In this document: one piece after another, positions 12,301 through 21,811 of the stretch
How positions within the stretch are numbered: the stretch's first letter is position 1
Layout: each line of letters starts with the position of its first letter
NCBI GenBank assembly: GCA_009801085.1
Contig: VNWV01000003.1
Coordinates: 1,116,001 to 1,180,000 of the forward strand
Reading direction: 5' to 3'
DNA from: Lasiodiplodia sp. COLG20
Lineage: Eukaryota; Ascomycota; Dothideomycetes; Botryosphaeriales; Botryosphaeriaceae
Length of the DNA: 64,000 bases
The notes under the pieces: model-generated
Databases searched by the model: none
Seen by the model: the letters and a program-made list of their open reading frames with translations, nothing else
Told to the model about the DNA's origin: nothing
Position numbers and translations under genes: made by a program

Positions 12301-14106
12301 TTACCACCTACCTGTACTACGCTCCCATTGGTAATTCGGAAAGGCTCCACCGACACCTGGGTACTTCTCCTGCAGGAGCTGACTTACTACCTCTTCTGGC
12401 AGCCCATAGTCGCCGGACTTCAGACGCAAGACGATGGCCTGCATCACCTCCTCAGGATTCTTCTGTTGTTCACGACGACCCGCGAAAAAATCCGTCATGT
12501 CGTTCAGCCGCGAGCCTGACATCTCCGTCCTCTCCCACCCCTCAACGCGCTTGCTATGAATGCCGCTCTCCTCGAACCCATCGCGGTCAAAGTTGGCATC
12601 GACGTCCAGCCACATGGTGTAGTAACCGATCGTCTTGTTAGACACGCCAATCAAGTACAGGAACGCGTCGAAGCCCATCTTCGGATGCCCTGAATACTGC
12701 TGAACAAGTGTCAGCATGTTGCCCGTCAAGGCCGTCTTGTGCGCAAACCGAATCATGCTTGTCGTCACATCGACCCACGCTATGGCCTCGGTAGCATCTA
12801 ATGTACCGCGATGTTGCCTGAACTCGATCGTCCCCTTGCAATCTTCGTCGAGTTTCCCCTCGGAAATATTTATTTCTCTGAGGTTGTATGCTTGCCCGCG
12901 CCTTGCCTTGAACTTCAGCCGAACAAGGTCCTCCCATTCTTGAACCTCTTGCTCAACATCCTCGCACCAACTCATCACAGTACCTCTACCTGGAGGACTG
13001 TTGGAGATCGGTACCTCGTCGTCGTCGTCGTCGTCGTCGAAATTAAGAAAGCGCTTACTCCTTTCATACCTTTCATATTCAGCGCGCGAGTCTATGACTC
13101 TGGACATCGGCCAGCAATACACAGCGCGCGAGTCAAGACGCGGAATCGCATGCAGCTCGTCCGTAAGGCGCTCGAAGCCCGTCACAAGCTGTATGAAGCT
13201 CTTGACTGAAGCTAGAGGTAGCGTGTACCTCTCCGACCGCGTGCCTACCCCCACGTGTACGTGTAGCGACGTTGATTCGGGAGTGTATAGCCGGTAGCAG
13301 TCGTTACTACGGTTGTTGAACAGCCTATGCAGCGCATCCAGCGTATATCGCACATCGTCGCGCCAGCAGTCTCCGCTATCCCACAAGTACTTCGGGCTTT
13401 GCAACTCCAGCCCGACGAACCCGTATTCTCCCTCACGCTTGAGCTGCCTGATGCTCTCCGAGTCCGCCCAAGAACTGTCCACTTTCGTCGGCCCCATGCC
13501 GCCAAAGTCTTGATCCTCGGATGGGTCCATGATTAAATCCAGGTTGCAGCCGCCTTCTTCCAGACCCCTCATGTCGTCTACCGACCAGTCCCAACTGACG
13601 CCCCAGCGCGTGTACTGCGGTGCCTCGTTACCGTTGCTGTTGGGACTAGGAACGTTTACATCCACGCCTGCCTCACGCAGCGCATGAGCAACTACGCGTA
13701 GCCAGCTAGGTACTTCACACGATTTTGAGTCGGAAGGCGGCTTTGCCTTGCCGTATCTGGCCTCCATAGCCTCGACGTCTGCTTCCATAGCCTTGACGTT
13801 GTAGACGAATAATGCCTCGATTTCTATACCGATGGTTAGGGGCAGCGGAATATCGGGGTTAGTGAACGAGGATTGTTCGGCCTCTGCACTCTCTCCTTCT
13901 CCATCAACTTCCATCTCGCAGGAAGAGCGGGGAATTTGGTGGCCATGGGGCTCACGGGAACGGGGAACGTAGTGGCTATGAGGTAAATGCGGCTCTATAC
14001 GACGAGGGACGCGGGGTGGGGAGATGGAACCGGAGCTACTGGCATTGCTGGCCGTAGAGGGGGTGGGGGAGAGGCCACGCTCTCCGATGCTGCTGTTGTA
14101 TTGCAT
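12301..14106 (-). CDS. Amidoligase_2-type (glutamine-synthetase-fold) enzyme
   Basis: A single exon of 601 residues. The N-terminal 85 residues are Ser/Pro/Arg-rich and low complexity. The catalytic region starts with LTIGIEIEALF (about residue 90), the IGxExE block of the family. It continues with GLELQSPKYL, TSLHVHVG (about 277), and GTIEFRQHRGTLD (about 422), which supply the metal- and ATP-binding Glu/His/Arg residues. These proteins are predicted to form amide bonds in ATP-dependent ligation. Substrates of the fungal members are unknown. An acidic Asp run (about residue 356 on) is encoded by a GTC-type trinucleotide tract. Start: the longer open frame begins with GTG, and the only available ATG is 14106. 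A divergent zinc-ribbon gene begins 567 bp away. Confidence 0.87.
   Translation of the reverse strand: MQYNSSIGERGLSPTPSTASNASSSGSISPPRVPRRIEPHLPHSHYVPRSREPHGHQIPRSSCEMEVDGEGESAEAEQSSFTNPDIPLPLTIGIEIEALFVYNVKAMEADVEAMEARYGKAKPPSDSKSCEVPSWLRVVAHALREAGVDVNVPSPNSNGNEAPQYTRWGVSWDWSVDDMRGLEEGGCNLDLIMDPSEDQDFGGMGPTKVDSSWADSESIRQLKREGEYGFVGLELQSPKYLWDSGDCWRDDVRYTLDALHRLFNNRSNDCYRLYTPESTSLHVHVGVGTRSERYTLPLASVKSFIQLVTGFERLTDELHAIPRLDSRAVYCWPMSRVIDSRAEYERYERSKRFLNFDDDDDDDEVPISNSPPGRGTVMSWCEDVEQEVQEWEDLVRLKFKARRGQAYNLREINISEGKLDEDCKGTIEFRQHRGTLDATEAIAWVDVTTSMIRFAHKTALTGNMLTLVQQYSGHPKMGFDAFLYLIGVSNKTIGYYTMWLDVDANFDRDGFEESGIHSKRVEGWERTEMSGSRLNDMTDFFAGRREQQKNPEEVMQAIVLRLKSGDYGLPEEVVSQLLQEKYPGVGGAFPNYQWERSTGRW
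13018..13039. repeat. GTC/GAC trinucleotide tract coding poly-Asp in the amidoligase
   Basis: About seven GTC repeats on the plus strand, read as GAC (Asp) in the minus-strand gene. It makes an acidic insert between conserved blocks, with probable length polymorphism. Confidence 0.8.
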
Positions 14107-14672
14107 TTTCTGCTTGTTGCGGTGGGCTTTCGGACGAAAGACTAGCCTATTTTCGAGTAAGTATGTGATATCGAAGAATCCACCGGTGTAGTGACTAGAG
14201 AGCTCTGCTCTCCCTCTTTGTCTTGGAAGCCTGCTTCCAAAAATCGAAAAGTTAAATGGCGAGCCTTTAACCAATCCGACTTGGGGGTTCGGATTTCGAG
14301 CAGGGTGGTATCCGTGGACCCTCTGCTTCGCACGATTCCTAATATACCAATTCACATCCGCCCATTGTTGTTCAGTTTAACGACGCCTTTGTTCAGTGCT
14401 TTCTTTATGCTCATGAACAAGTTATTTTAGAATTTCTTTATCTGAACTTTGAACAATATTCTTGTCGTCTGTTCCTCTACAAAGTCTTTATGCTCTGTCG
14501 TCTACATAAGACACCACCTCCCCTGACCTTTGCAAGACGGCACTGATCAACACGGCTCTGGAAGCCTACCACCATCACCAGCAAGGTAAGTCTCCCCATT
14601 GCGTCCCACAACTAACAAATATCCCACTAGCACACCACCTGCATACCCGAAAACCACTGTACAAGAAACATC
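14107..14672. other. Divergent promoter region with a 5'UTR intron
   Basis: Lies between the amidoligase (minus) and the zinc-ribbon microprotein (plus). A good intron at 14586..14630 (GGTAAG donor, ACTAAC branch, CACTAG acceptor) sits just before the microprotein ATG, in what would be its 5' leader. Confidence 0.55.
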
Positions 14673-14909
14673 ATGGTTGGCTGCCTCTCCTTTCTCCGCA
14701 TGTGCTTCGGCTTTGGCCGTAGCCGCACCTGCACTGCCGTGTACGAGTCCACAGGCTCGGGCGCCGAGGCGGAGGAATCGCTCCGCTGGAAGTGTTGCCG
14801 TTGCGGCACGAAGAACGGCCTGAACAATGAGTGGGAGTTGTTGTGCATTAGTTGCGGTCACAGCTTCGACCTCTGCTTCAGCGCGGAGAGGATGAGGCGC
14901 TTGACATAA
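14673..14909 (+). CDS. Small zinc-ribbon (RanBP2-like) microprotein
   Basis: A 78-residue single-exon protein starting at an ATG directly after a well-formed leader intron, which supports a real transcript. The core reads W-K-C-C-R-C then GTKNGLNNEW then LCISCGHSFDLC. This is a CxxC...CxxC pair with Trp before and Asn between, the layout of RanBP2-type and related zinc ribbons in many small fungal proteins. The extra HxxxxC may contribute a ligand. The N-terminus (MVGCLSFLRMCFGFGRS) is hydrophobic and Cys-rich. The function is unknown; such modules bind ubiquitin, RNA or protein. The divergent neighbour is an amidoligase. Confidence 0.6.
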   Translation: MVGCLSFLRMCFGFGRSRTCTAVYESTGSGAEAEESLRWKCCRCGTKNGLNNEWELLCISCGHSFDLCFSAERMRRLT

Positions 14910-15908
14910 CTTAAGCAGGTGGTAAGTTACGATACATGTTCGAGGTAAGAGGAGAGAGCGATGGGGATAGATGGATGCTCCCTCGCCACAGCTACTTGTC
15001 GTGGCGACATTGTAGACATTGTTGAATGTTTCCGTGTGACTTTCATGTCTTCTGAGCCAAAAAAAAAAAAAAAAAAAGGTAAACAGTTAGTCATCTCGCT
15101 CCGAGAAAACAAATACATGTTTACGCCAAAATTGTTTCCGTCCCATACAACCTTAAGTGTCTTTCATTGTTCAAGTAAATATATCTGCTTTCGTGCTTTG
15201 GTTGTTTCTTTGTTAAGTGACGCGAAAGTTATCAAACAACCTCGCGAAGAGATATCGTTACGATCGCCGTATCAGTTTTATGCCGTAGTATGTCGAGGCG
15301 GTCTGAGATGCGTACACGGATCAGATACGCAGTATCAGCATCTGTTCTGTCCGTATCTCCGCACAACCGAGTCATCGATCTCGGGCGGTAGGCGAGATGC
15401 TAGCTCAGTCTCTTTGATAATTTTCGGTCTATGTCATTTCTACTCTATTTCCATGGCCTCGCTTTACCACTTAGTGGAACATGTGCTGACTATGTGACAA
15501 ATCGTGACCGGCCTTAGGACTTGAGGGACGTCGTCACAATTCGCAAACGTTCCGATTGCAAGTCAACATCACCAATTCGTCGAGGAGAACTTGAACATCT
15601 ATCTTGATTGGTCGCCTCTGTGCCGGGTCTCTCTGAATGCGAAACACCTGCGCCTCGGGCGTCCTCTTCCTCTCTTTCGTTTTACTAATGCATTTTAGAA
15701 ATCCAAGAATTCCCCCATTCCTTTGTCCTCGCTGAAACGTCCCTCAACCCCGGATTCCCTCGCCGTACCACACACGCCGCAGCCAATTGTATATGTTATC
15801 AACAGGGTAAAAAAAGGGAAAAACACCCACGCTCCTCTCTTTCTATGAAAGTGCCCAACCGGCGGAAAACGAGAAGTAGAAAAGCTTTAAACGAAGCCTT
15901 TTTTTTCT
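14910..15908. other. Intergenic 1.0 kb with A19 tract
   Basis: Sits between the convergent zinc-ribbon and SEC14 genes. An A19 homopolymer lies at 15059..15077. A plus-strand 178-codon frame crosses this tract, but it has no recognisable domain and I do not call it a gene. Confidence 0.5.
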
Positions 15909-17107
15909 TTACTGCGCAGCGGGTGCGGTTTCCTTGGCGGCGTCGGCAGCCGGGGCGTCAGCAGCAGGAGCGGGTGCGGCACCGCCCTCAGGAACGCCGG
16001 CGCTACCCGAGAGAGACTCGGGGTTCTGGATGGCAGCGTCGGTCTTCTTGCCCAGCCACTTGGGGGGCTTGGTGAAGGAGGGGTCCTGCCACGGGCCCTG
16101 GTCGCTGAGCTCGCAGCCGCCCTGGCACTCGCAGGAGCCACCGAATTGCTTGGGCAGGTTCTCCTTGGGCACCTGGGCGAGCAGCTCCTTCTCGTAGCCG
16201 CTGCCGAGGACGTGGATCTTGTTGACGGTGACGGGGTCGAGGAAGCGCTTGATGACGCTGAAGATGCCGGAGAAGCCCCAGGGAGCGTTGATGATGTACA
16301 GCTTGCCGAGACGCTCGGGGTAGTAGTTCTGCGAAACGTTGGAGGCAGCCTGGACGTAGCCGTAGACGGAGCTGGCCTTGGAGATGCCAACGCCCTTCAG
16401 GTCCATGATGGTGCAGCACGTCTCGAGCAGGTGGCCGGCCTTGCGCGAGCAGGCGGGCAGGCGGGGGTCGGCGACCTTCTCGTACTCGACGACGAGGTTC
16501 TGGAGCATGCGGTCCTGGCTGGTGATCTTGTACAGGGCGTTCAGGTCAACCTTGCCAAGCTGCTCGATGTACACGGGGCGGCCATCCTAGAGGCGGGGTC
16601 AGCGCTTTGTTCCTCGGGCTGGGCAGGCGAGCGTACCTTGTCGGTCTTGTGGTAGTATTGCGGGTAGTACTCGAAGACCTTTTCGCGCTCGGTGTACTCG
16701 AAGGTGTTGACGAGGTTGTCAACGCCGCCACCGAACTCTTTCCTCCACTTCTCGCAGTCAAGGAACCTTGGAACGGGTGTCAGGGCGCTCGGCGTTGGAT
16801 GACGGGTGGAGTGGTGCTTACATCTGCTTGGAGAGGTCGACGTTGAACTTGCGGGCGCGCAAAAAGCGCAGCTAGGCGGCCGTCAGCGACTGTCACGGTA
16901 CGTAAGGGTGTGGGGGGCGCAAACCATGGTCAACGTGTCCAGGCGCTCGGTGCAACCCTCCTTCTCCAGAGCAGCGCGCAGGTCGTCGACGGCCTTCTCC
17001 TGCTCGGGAGTCAGGTTGCCGGGGTGGCCGGACAGCGGGTCCGGAGGGATGGTGGGAAAGTCATAGTCGTCGTACTTGGGGTTGAGCTTGAGCGTCTTCT
17101 CGGCCAT
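15909..17107 (-). CDS. sec14: SEC14 cytosolic factor, phosphatidylinositol/phosphatidylcholine transfer protein
   Basis: Exons 17107..16925, 16871..16822, 16766..16637 and 16586..15909 encode 346 residues, with all phases consistent. The N-terminal CRAL-TRIO-N region has [16 protein letters not shown] and [11 protein letters not shown]. The lipid-binding domain follows, with [46 protein letters not shown] and IHVLGSGY. The C-terminus is [19 protein letters not shown] plus an Ala/Pro-rich tail. The family exchanges PI and PC between membranes and sustains Golgi secretion. The first intron uses an unusual GTTTGC donor; the other two start GTAAGC and GTACGC. A TATA box lies about 60 bp upstream of the ATG. 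The short 50-nt second exon is the key to joining the N-terminal and lipid-binding parts. Confidence 0.95.
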
Positions 17108-18740
17108 GGTGACGGTTGCGGGCGGGGACTGTGGACGGAAGTGAGAGAACGGGCGGCGGGAGGATTATATAGAGGCGAGCGTGGGGTGGGCTCGAGGCGA
17201 AGAGAATGCGAGTGGGAGTGGAAGGGGATTGGAGGGGAAGAAATGGTGTTGCAAAATAGGGAGGAGAGGGACAGACTAGCTATGGCGGGGACTTGTCGGC
17301 CTCAGACCAAGGGGCCCGCCGCCCGCTGGCACCGCACGTGCGCCCGCTGCACCCTCCTGCCCGTCTCTCCGCCTTCGCCCTGCCGTCACCGCCAATGTCT
17401 TGCCGCTGCGCTTGATGCGCTCTTCGCGCCGACTGCACCTGCAAGGCCACCGCTCTCTCCTTTCTGCGCCTGGCCACGCCCGCGTCCAGCTCAGCGCCCG
17501 CCGCCTGTCCTTCTCCTATCCGCCCGTCCCTCGCCCGCCACGCCGTCTCTCACTTCCTCATCCATCGCACGTCATCAGCCGTCCCAAAGGATCTTCGTGT
17601 TGATGGAAATTTATTAGCCGCCCCTGCTAGAGGCCTGTGCTTACAGGCCACCGTGTCCCCGAGATGAACCTCCCCCAAGATAAAGTGCTGGACGCGTGGC
17701 GTAGCTCCACGAACAGGTCCGCGTGGCTTAACGACGCCACAGGGGACGATCTATTTTGCTGATCTGTCTGCGGAGATGGCCCGACGCTTGCGTTGGCGCC
17801 CTACCAGGCCAAGCCAGATTCTGGAAAAATCTCATTGCGATTGCTGAGATGAAGGTGCGGAACTACCCGTCGGATGAACATCCCCATACTACTTCTCCGC
17901 AAACACTGCATATCATTGTTCATCTCTCTTGCCTTTTCACTTCCTCTCCGCTACGCGGGCCCTTCTGAAACACCACTACCTCCAATCGAAATTTGCTTCC
18001 CGCCGGCAGCAGCTGCAAGACGTGGCCATCGAAGCAAAGCGGAGGGGGTTCAGGAGAACCCTGTTGAAAGCGGCATAAGAAAGTGAGACCGCTTGAACAA
18101 AAGAATGCCCAAGAACGTGGCCCTTCTCAGATCCGAACCATCAGCACATTGTAGGCTGCTAGTTGAGGGCTGCGTCTGGATGCCTTTGTTCGGCTTCAAA
18201 ACTTGACCCTGCATCCAGACGTTTGTTCCAGCCAGGAAAGGTGGTGTCTTAACCGTCCAATTGGTTACGGAAGACTTCACCCCTTCATGCCCCGTAACAT
18301 CATATTTCCTTGACTATGAGTTCCAGTGCTCCCCAGGGGTTCCTCAGAAGTAGTGGTTCCTAGAGTGACACATTTCGACCTATCTTTCGAAATATCGTTC
18401 TCGTCATCGTAGATATTTGCGAGTCTATCTAAACCTTTATTTCTTCAAACCACACTATCAACTTGGGCCAATTTGGTACATCGAATTTGCATCTCCTGCC
18501 GTTCTTCAAACACCACTCAAGCATGTGACAAGAACCTCATCCTTCCTTTTGTGGTTCATGTCAGGGTCCAAGGACCCTGCGAGGCATGTGCTCTTTAAAT
18601 TCACCGCGTGGTCGACTCGCGAACATGTGATGCACCCTACTTGAATACTTCATCATCTATCCTCTCTGTCCTCAACTCCAAACACTTCCGCAGTACGACA
18701 CCAGCACACACGCCCACAGTCGAGCAACCAGACCTTAGCA
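17108..18740. other. Divergent intergenic region, sec14 / BTB gene
   Basis: 1.6 kb between two divergent starts, pyrimidine-rich near the sec14 side. The open frames inside lack motifs. No gene, RNA or repeat recognised besides the sec14 TATA box. Confidence 0.55.
17165..17171 (-). promoter_or_regulatory. TATA box of sec14
   Basis: TATATAA on the minus strand, 58-64 bp upstream of the sec14 ATG. Confidence 0.55.
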
Positions 18741-20124
18741 ATGACAGCAGAACCAGGCCCTCGGGGCACGAAGAGACCTCTGGATGTGGTAGACACAAGC
18801 AGTAATAAGAAACCTGGAGAGCCGACCTTCGAGTGTGTATTCCTAGCCTTGCTCACTTCTACCTTTCTATCTATCTAACACCTGAACTCCCAGCGCTTTA
18901 CGCGAGAACCCGATCGACGTGCTCGTTGGCACCGGTTCCAATGTCCAACGCTTCCATTGCTTCAGACCACTCTTGATAAGTTCAGGTTCAACGTATTTCA
19001 GGCACGAGCTTGCTAAAGCCTCATATCGTCCCCGCGACCCGCCGTACGACATCCAGGCCGTGCATCTGCCTGGCGAAAAGCCATCCGAATTTTCGCTTTT
19101 CAGACAGTGGATGGAGAATGAGCTCTTTTTCAGCCACATTGACGAAGTGAGGAAGAAGAAGCCGTTTGAGCTGGCACGTCTGTTCTGCTTTGCCGATCGC
19201 ATGGGCGCCCTAAGGCTGAGAAACACTTGCATCGACTGTCTATACATGAAGGCCGTCGACTTAATCTCGCAACCGACTGACGAGGACGACGACGAAGAAG
19301 ATGGTAAAGAATTATTAGAGGACTGCATCAACTCATGGAAGCGGGCTATTCGCTGGGTGTTGAGCGACCCTAGCATCTGCCCGGACAGCTCTCGACTCTT
19401 GAAGTTCTTCACGGACTTTTTTGCCTTTTCCGTTCTACAACACGTACGCCTGCTCGAACAAAACCTTCTATCCGACCTCCCTGCCGTCTTTCTTGAACAC
19501 GTCCTCGACGCCATCAGCACCGCACTGGCGCGACACGCGCCTGGAGTCCCCGCCCTCTCTCTATATCCCGCTATCATGATAGATGTTCCATCGACTACCA
19601 CGACGACCACTACTATGACCGAGCAGATCGACGGCAAGACCATCACGGTTGTCCAGATCGACGATGATGGCGATGACAACACAGCCGGTGAAGCCGCATC
19701 AACTCAGTTGGACACCGTTGTGAAGACGGAGAGTGACCACGAGATCGTGACCGTAGTCAAACCGCGCCCCAAAGAAAAGCTATATCTCCCGATCTTCACT
19801 CAGTCCGCCGTCCTGCGCGCATTGAGCGATGGAACTTGGCAGCGGAAAGAGCCTCGAAAGAAGCGAGGCAGGAAGTCAAAAAAGAAAGACAGTGACGAGG
19901 TGAATGAGGAAGACAGCCCAGAGGGCAGCCAAGAGGCCAACGATGACGCAGACTATGATGATGAGCATGACCTGCAGACTTCGACAAAGTCGTTCTTTGG
20001 AATCACTAGCTTATGCAAGTATCACTTCCACAGCTCCCGCAAAACCAGGAGTGACTGCACGAAGAAGTTCAGGGCGCGGGGCGCACAGGAGGTTTGGTGC
20101 GTGGTGCCATCTCTGCGGACTTGA
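18741..20124 (+). CDS. BTB/POZ-domain nuclear-type protein
   Basis: Exons 18741..18832 and 18894..20124 encode 440 residues. The 61-bp intron has a GTGTGT donor, a CTAAC branch site and a CAG end; splicing gives FDALRENPIDVLVGTGSN. The BTB fold follows at about residues 30-135: FHCFRPLLISSGSTYFRHEL, VHLPGEKPSEFSLFRQWM, ELARLFCFADRMGALRLRN. After a helical middle region come Thr-rich and acidic segments. A basic KEPRKKRGRKSKKK stretch then suggests a nuclear localisation signal or AT-hook-like contact. The tail contains CKYHFH and a later Cys. Fungal BTB proteins of this type are mostly uncharacterised; some act as CUL3 adaptors or chromatin factors, but without further domains the role stays open. 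Confidence 0.8.
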
Positions 20125-21811
20125 GAAGAGGAAGACAGGAAAAGCCCGGGATGGGGATGGAAATTTACGAGCACAAAGCCTTGATCCCTGCCTATCTCCT
20201 TCAATCTTTCCTATTTTCTTCATACGGACCGAGAGGGCTTGGATAAAATAACTATTCCCGGGCATTCTTGCCCTTCGGCGTTGGTCCCCATCTAGATATC
20301 ATTTCAAGATAATTCATAATCACGAGGGAAAATGGTCTTCCTCCCTTCCCGTCTTGTTTCTGTGCATTCGTCTTGGTTTTCCTTCACGATATCCGGTTTG
20401 AGCTGCAGCTGCAGCAGGCGTTGATGCATCCGTCAGCACAGCATTCATCAGCGTCAGACGCAGAGATAAGAGAGGCTCACTGTCCCAATAATGCCCTCCA
20501 CTCGCCCACCCCTCTAAAGCACCCCGCTCTAGGCAACTACGCGGCTTCAAACGCAAGCTGGCCGCGCGGCATCTACAGTGAGTCTTGCAGCCCACGTCTC
20601 CGGCCAATGACATGTGTACGTTCAGCAATAGTGAAAGAAATCACTGGCTTACCAAGACGTGCCACATTCTCCCACAACAAAAAAAAAACAATGTGATGTG
20701 TCATACCAGAGCTAGTAAGCCTGCCGAAAGCAAGGCTAATGTCTCCACGACGTCAGAAGTACAGTCCCGTCTCGCAGCCGATGGCATGGATTTGTTTATT
20801 GCTCATGTCATGGGTAAATTCCACATTCTCGTCCGGACGATAGCTTCAGCTACCCATGGCATGAACGAATATAGTTAATGTGATTGCGAGACAAGTCTTT
20901 GCGGACACGATGACACTTTGACAATTCCCAATTTCATTTCCCGCATTATCCACTTTCTATCCACTGATGCTTCCCTGCCCATGCCGATACTCCTCATTAA
21001 ATCCCCCCGCCCAACCAGAGCGGTAGAAAACAAAGGTTGCAGACCAGGAAAGAGAACTCTCCGTGACCATTCCGTTCCGAATGAAAGCCTCCAGTAGCCG
21101 TTTCTTTTCCTTGCTGCCGAGGATAATATATAGACACATGAAGTTGGGCGATGATTGAGGAAAAAAAGGAAATTTATGGGAAGGAACGGAGAGGCGAAAG
21201 TCCTAAAAACTCCACCATCCATTAGCTCTCGAGCTGGGGTCACTCTGAACCAATGTGAAGCCAAGAGTGACCTTTCAGCCGTAGAGGGAAATGCAGAGCA
21301 ATAGACCATAAGTACTGCCTGGCGAACCAAGCATCGGTCAATTCCCGCAAAAAGGAAAGAAAAACATGCCGAGGTCGCCATAAGCACACCGGTTCACACA
21401 CCAGAGGCCCCAGAAAACAGAAAGAAAAAACAAATATCCGAGGATTTGCTACCGTTGTAGCAAAAGGGGTATTGACGGACTTTGATGCTCGGCCCAATGC
21501 TTTTTCGCTATGCAATTGTTTCTTGTCAAAAGGAGAAAAGGAAAAGTGGTTTTTTAAAGAAAGGCTGTGGGTCAGAACAGTACCAATCCAAACGCTTCGC
21601 CGGCGACTGCGCATGTGTACTGCGGTGGCCTCTCTATTTCGGATTATTACAGCAGGATGGCGCCAAGGGTTGAGGTTGTCCCGCGTTGATTACGACGCTT
21701 GATGCATGCTGACGTGCAATATGAGAGAATGCCTCCAATGAGAGCGTGGCATCTTTGGTTGGAAAGTTTCCGGAATCCCAAAGATGGAGAGCCCAAGGGG
21801 TGGAGTTGTGT
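20125..21811. other. Convergent intergenic region, 1.7 kb
   Basis: Lies between the 3' ends of the BTB and metallopeptidase genes. It contains palindromic repeat copy B. No coding sequence recognised. Confidence 0.55.
20783..20868. repeat. Palindromic hairpin repeat family, copy B
   Basis: The outer arms GCTCATGTCATGGGTA (20801..20816) and TACCCATGGCATGAAC are near-perfect inverted repeats. The right arm is complete through GTCCGGACGATAGC, and the left arm lacks the inner part. The flanking GGCATGGATTTGTTT (20783..20797) is the inverse complement of the right end of copy E, which defines the element border. Confidence 0.75.

Noticed and set aside
14107..14355. Longer amidoligase N-terminus
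   Set aside because: The extension opens with GTG and contains no ATG before 14106.
14961..15497. 178-codon plus-strand frame downstream of the zinc-ribbon gene
   Set aside because: It depends on an A19 tract read as poly-Lys, has no domain, and lies in the convergent 3' flank.
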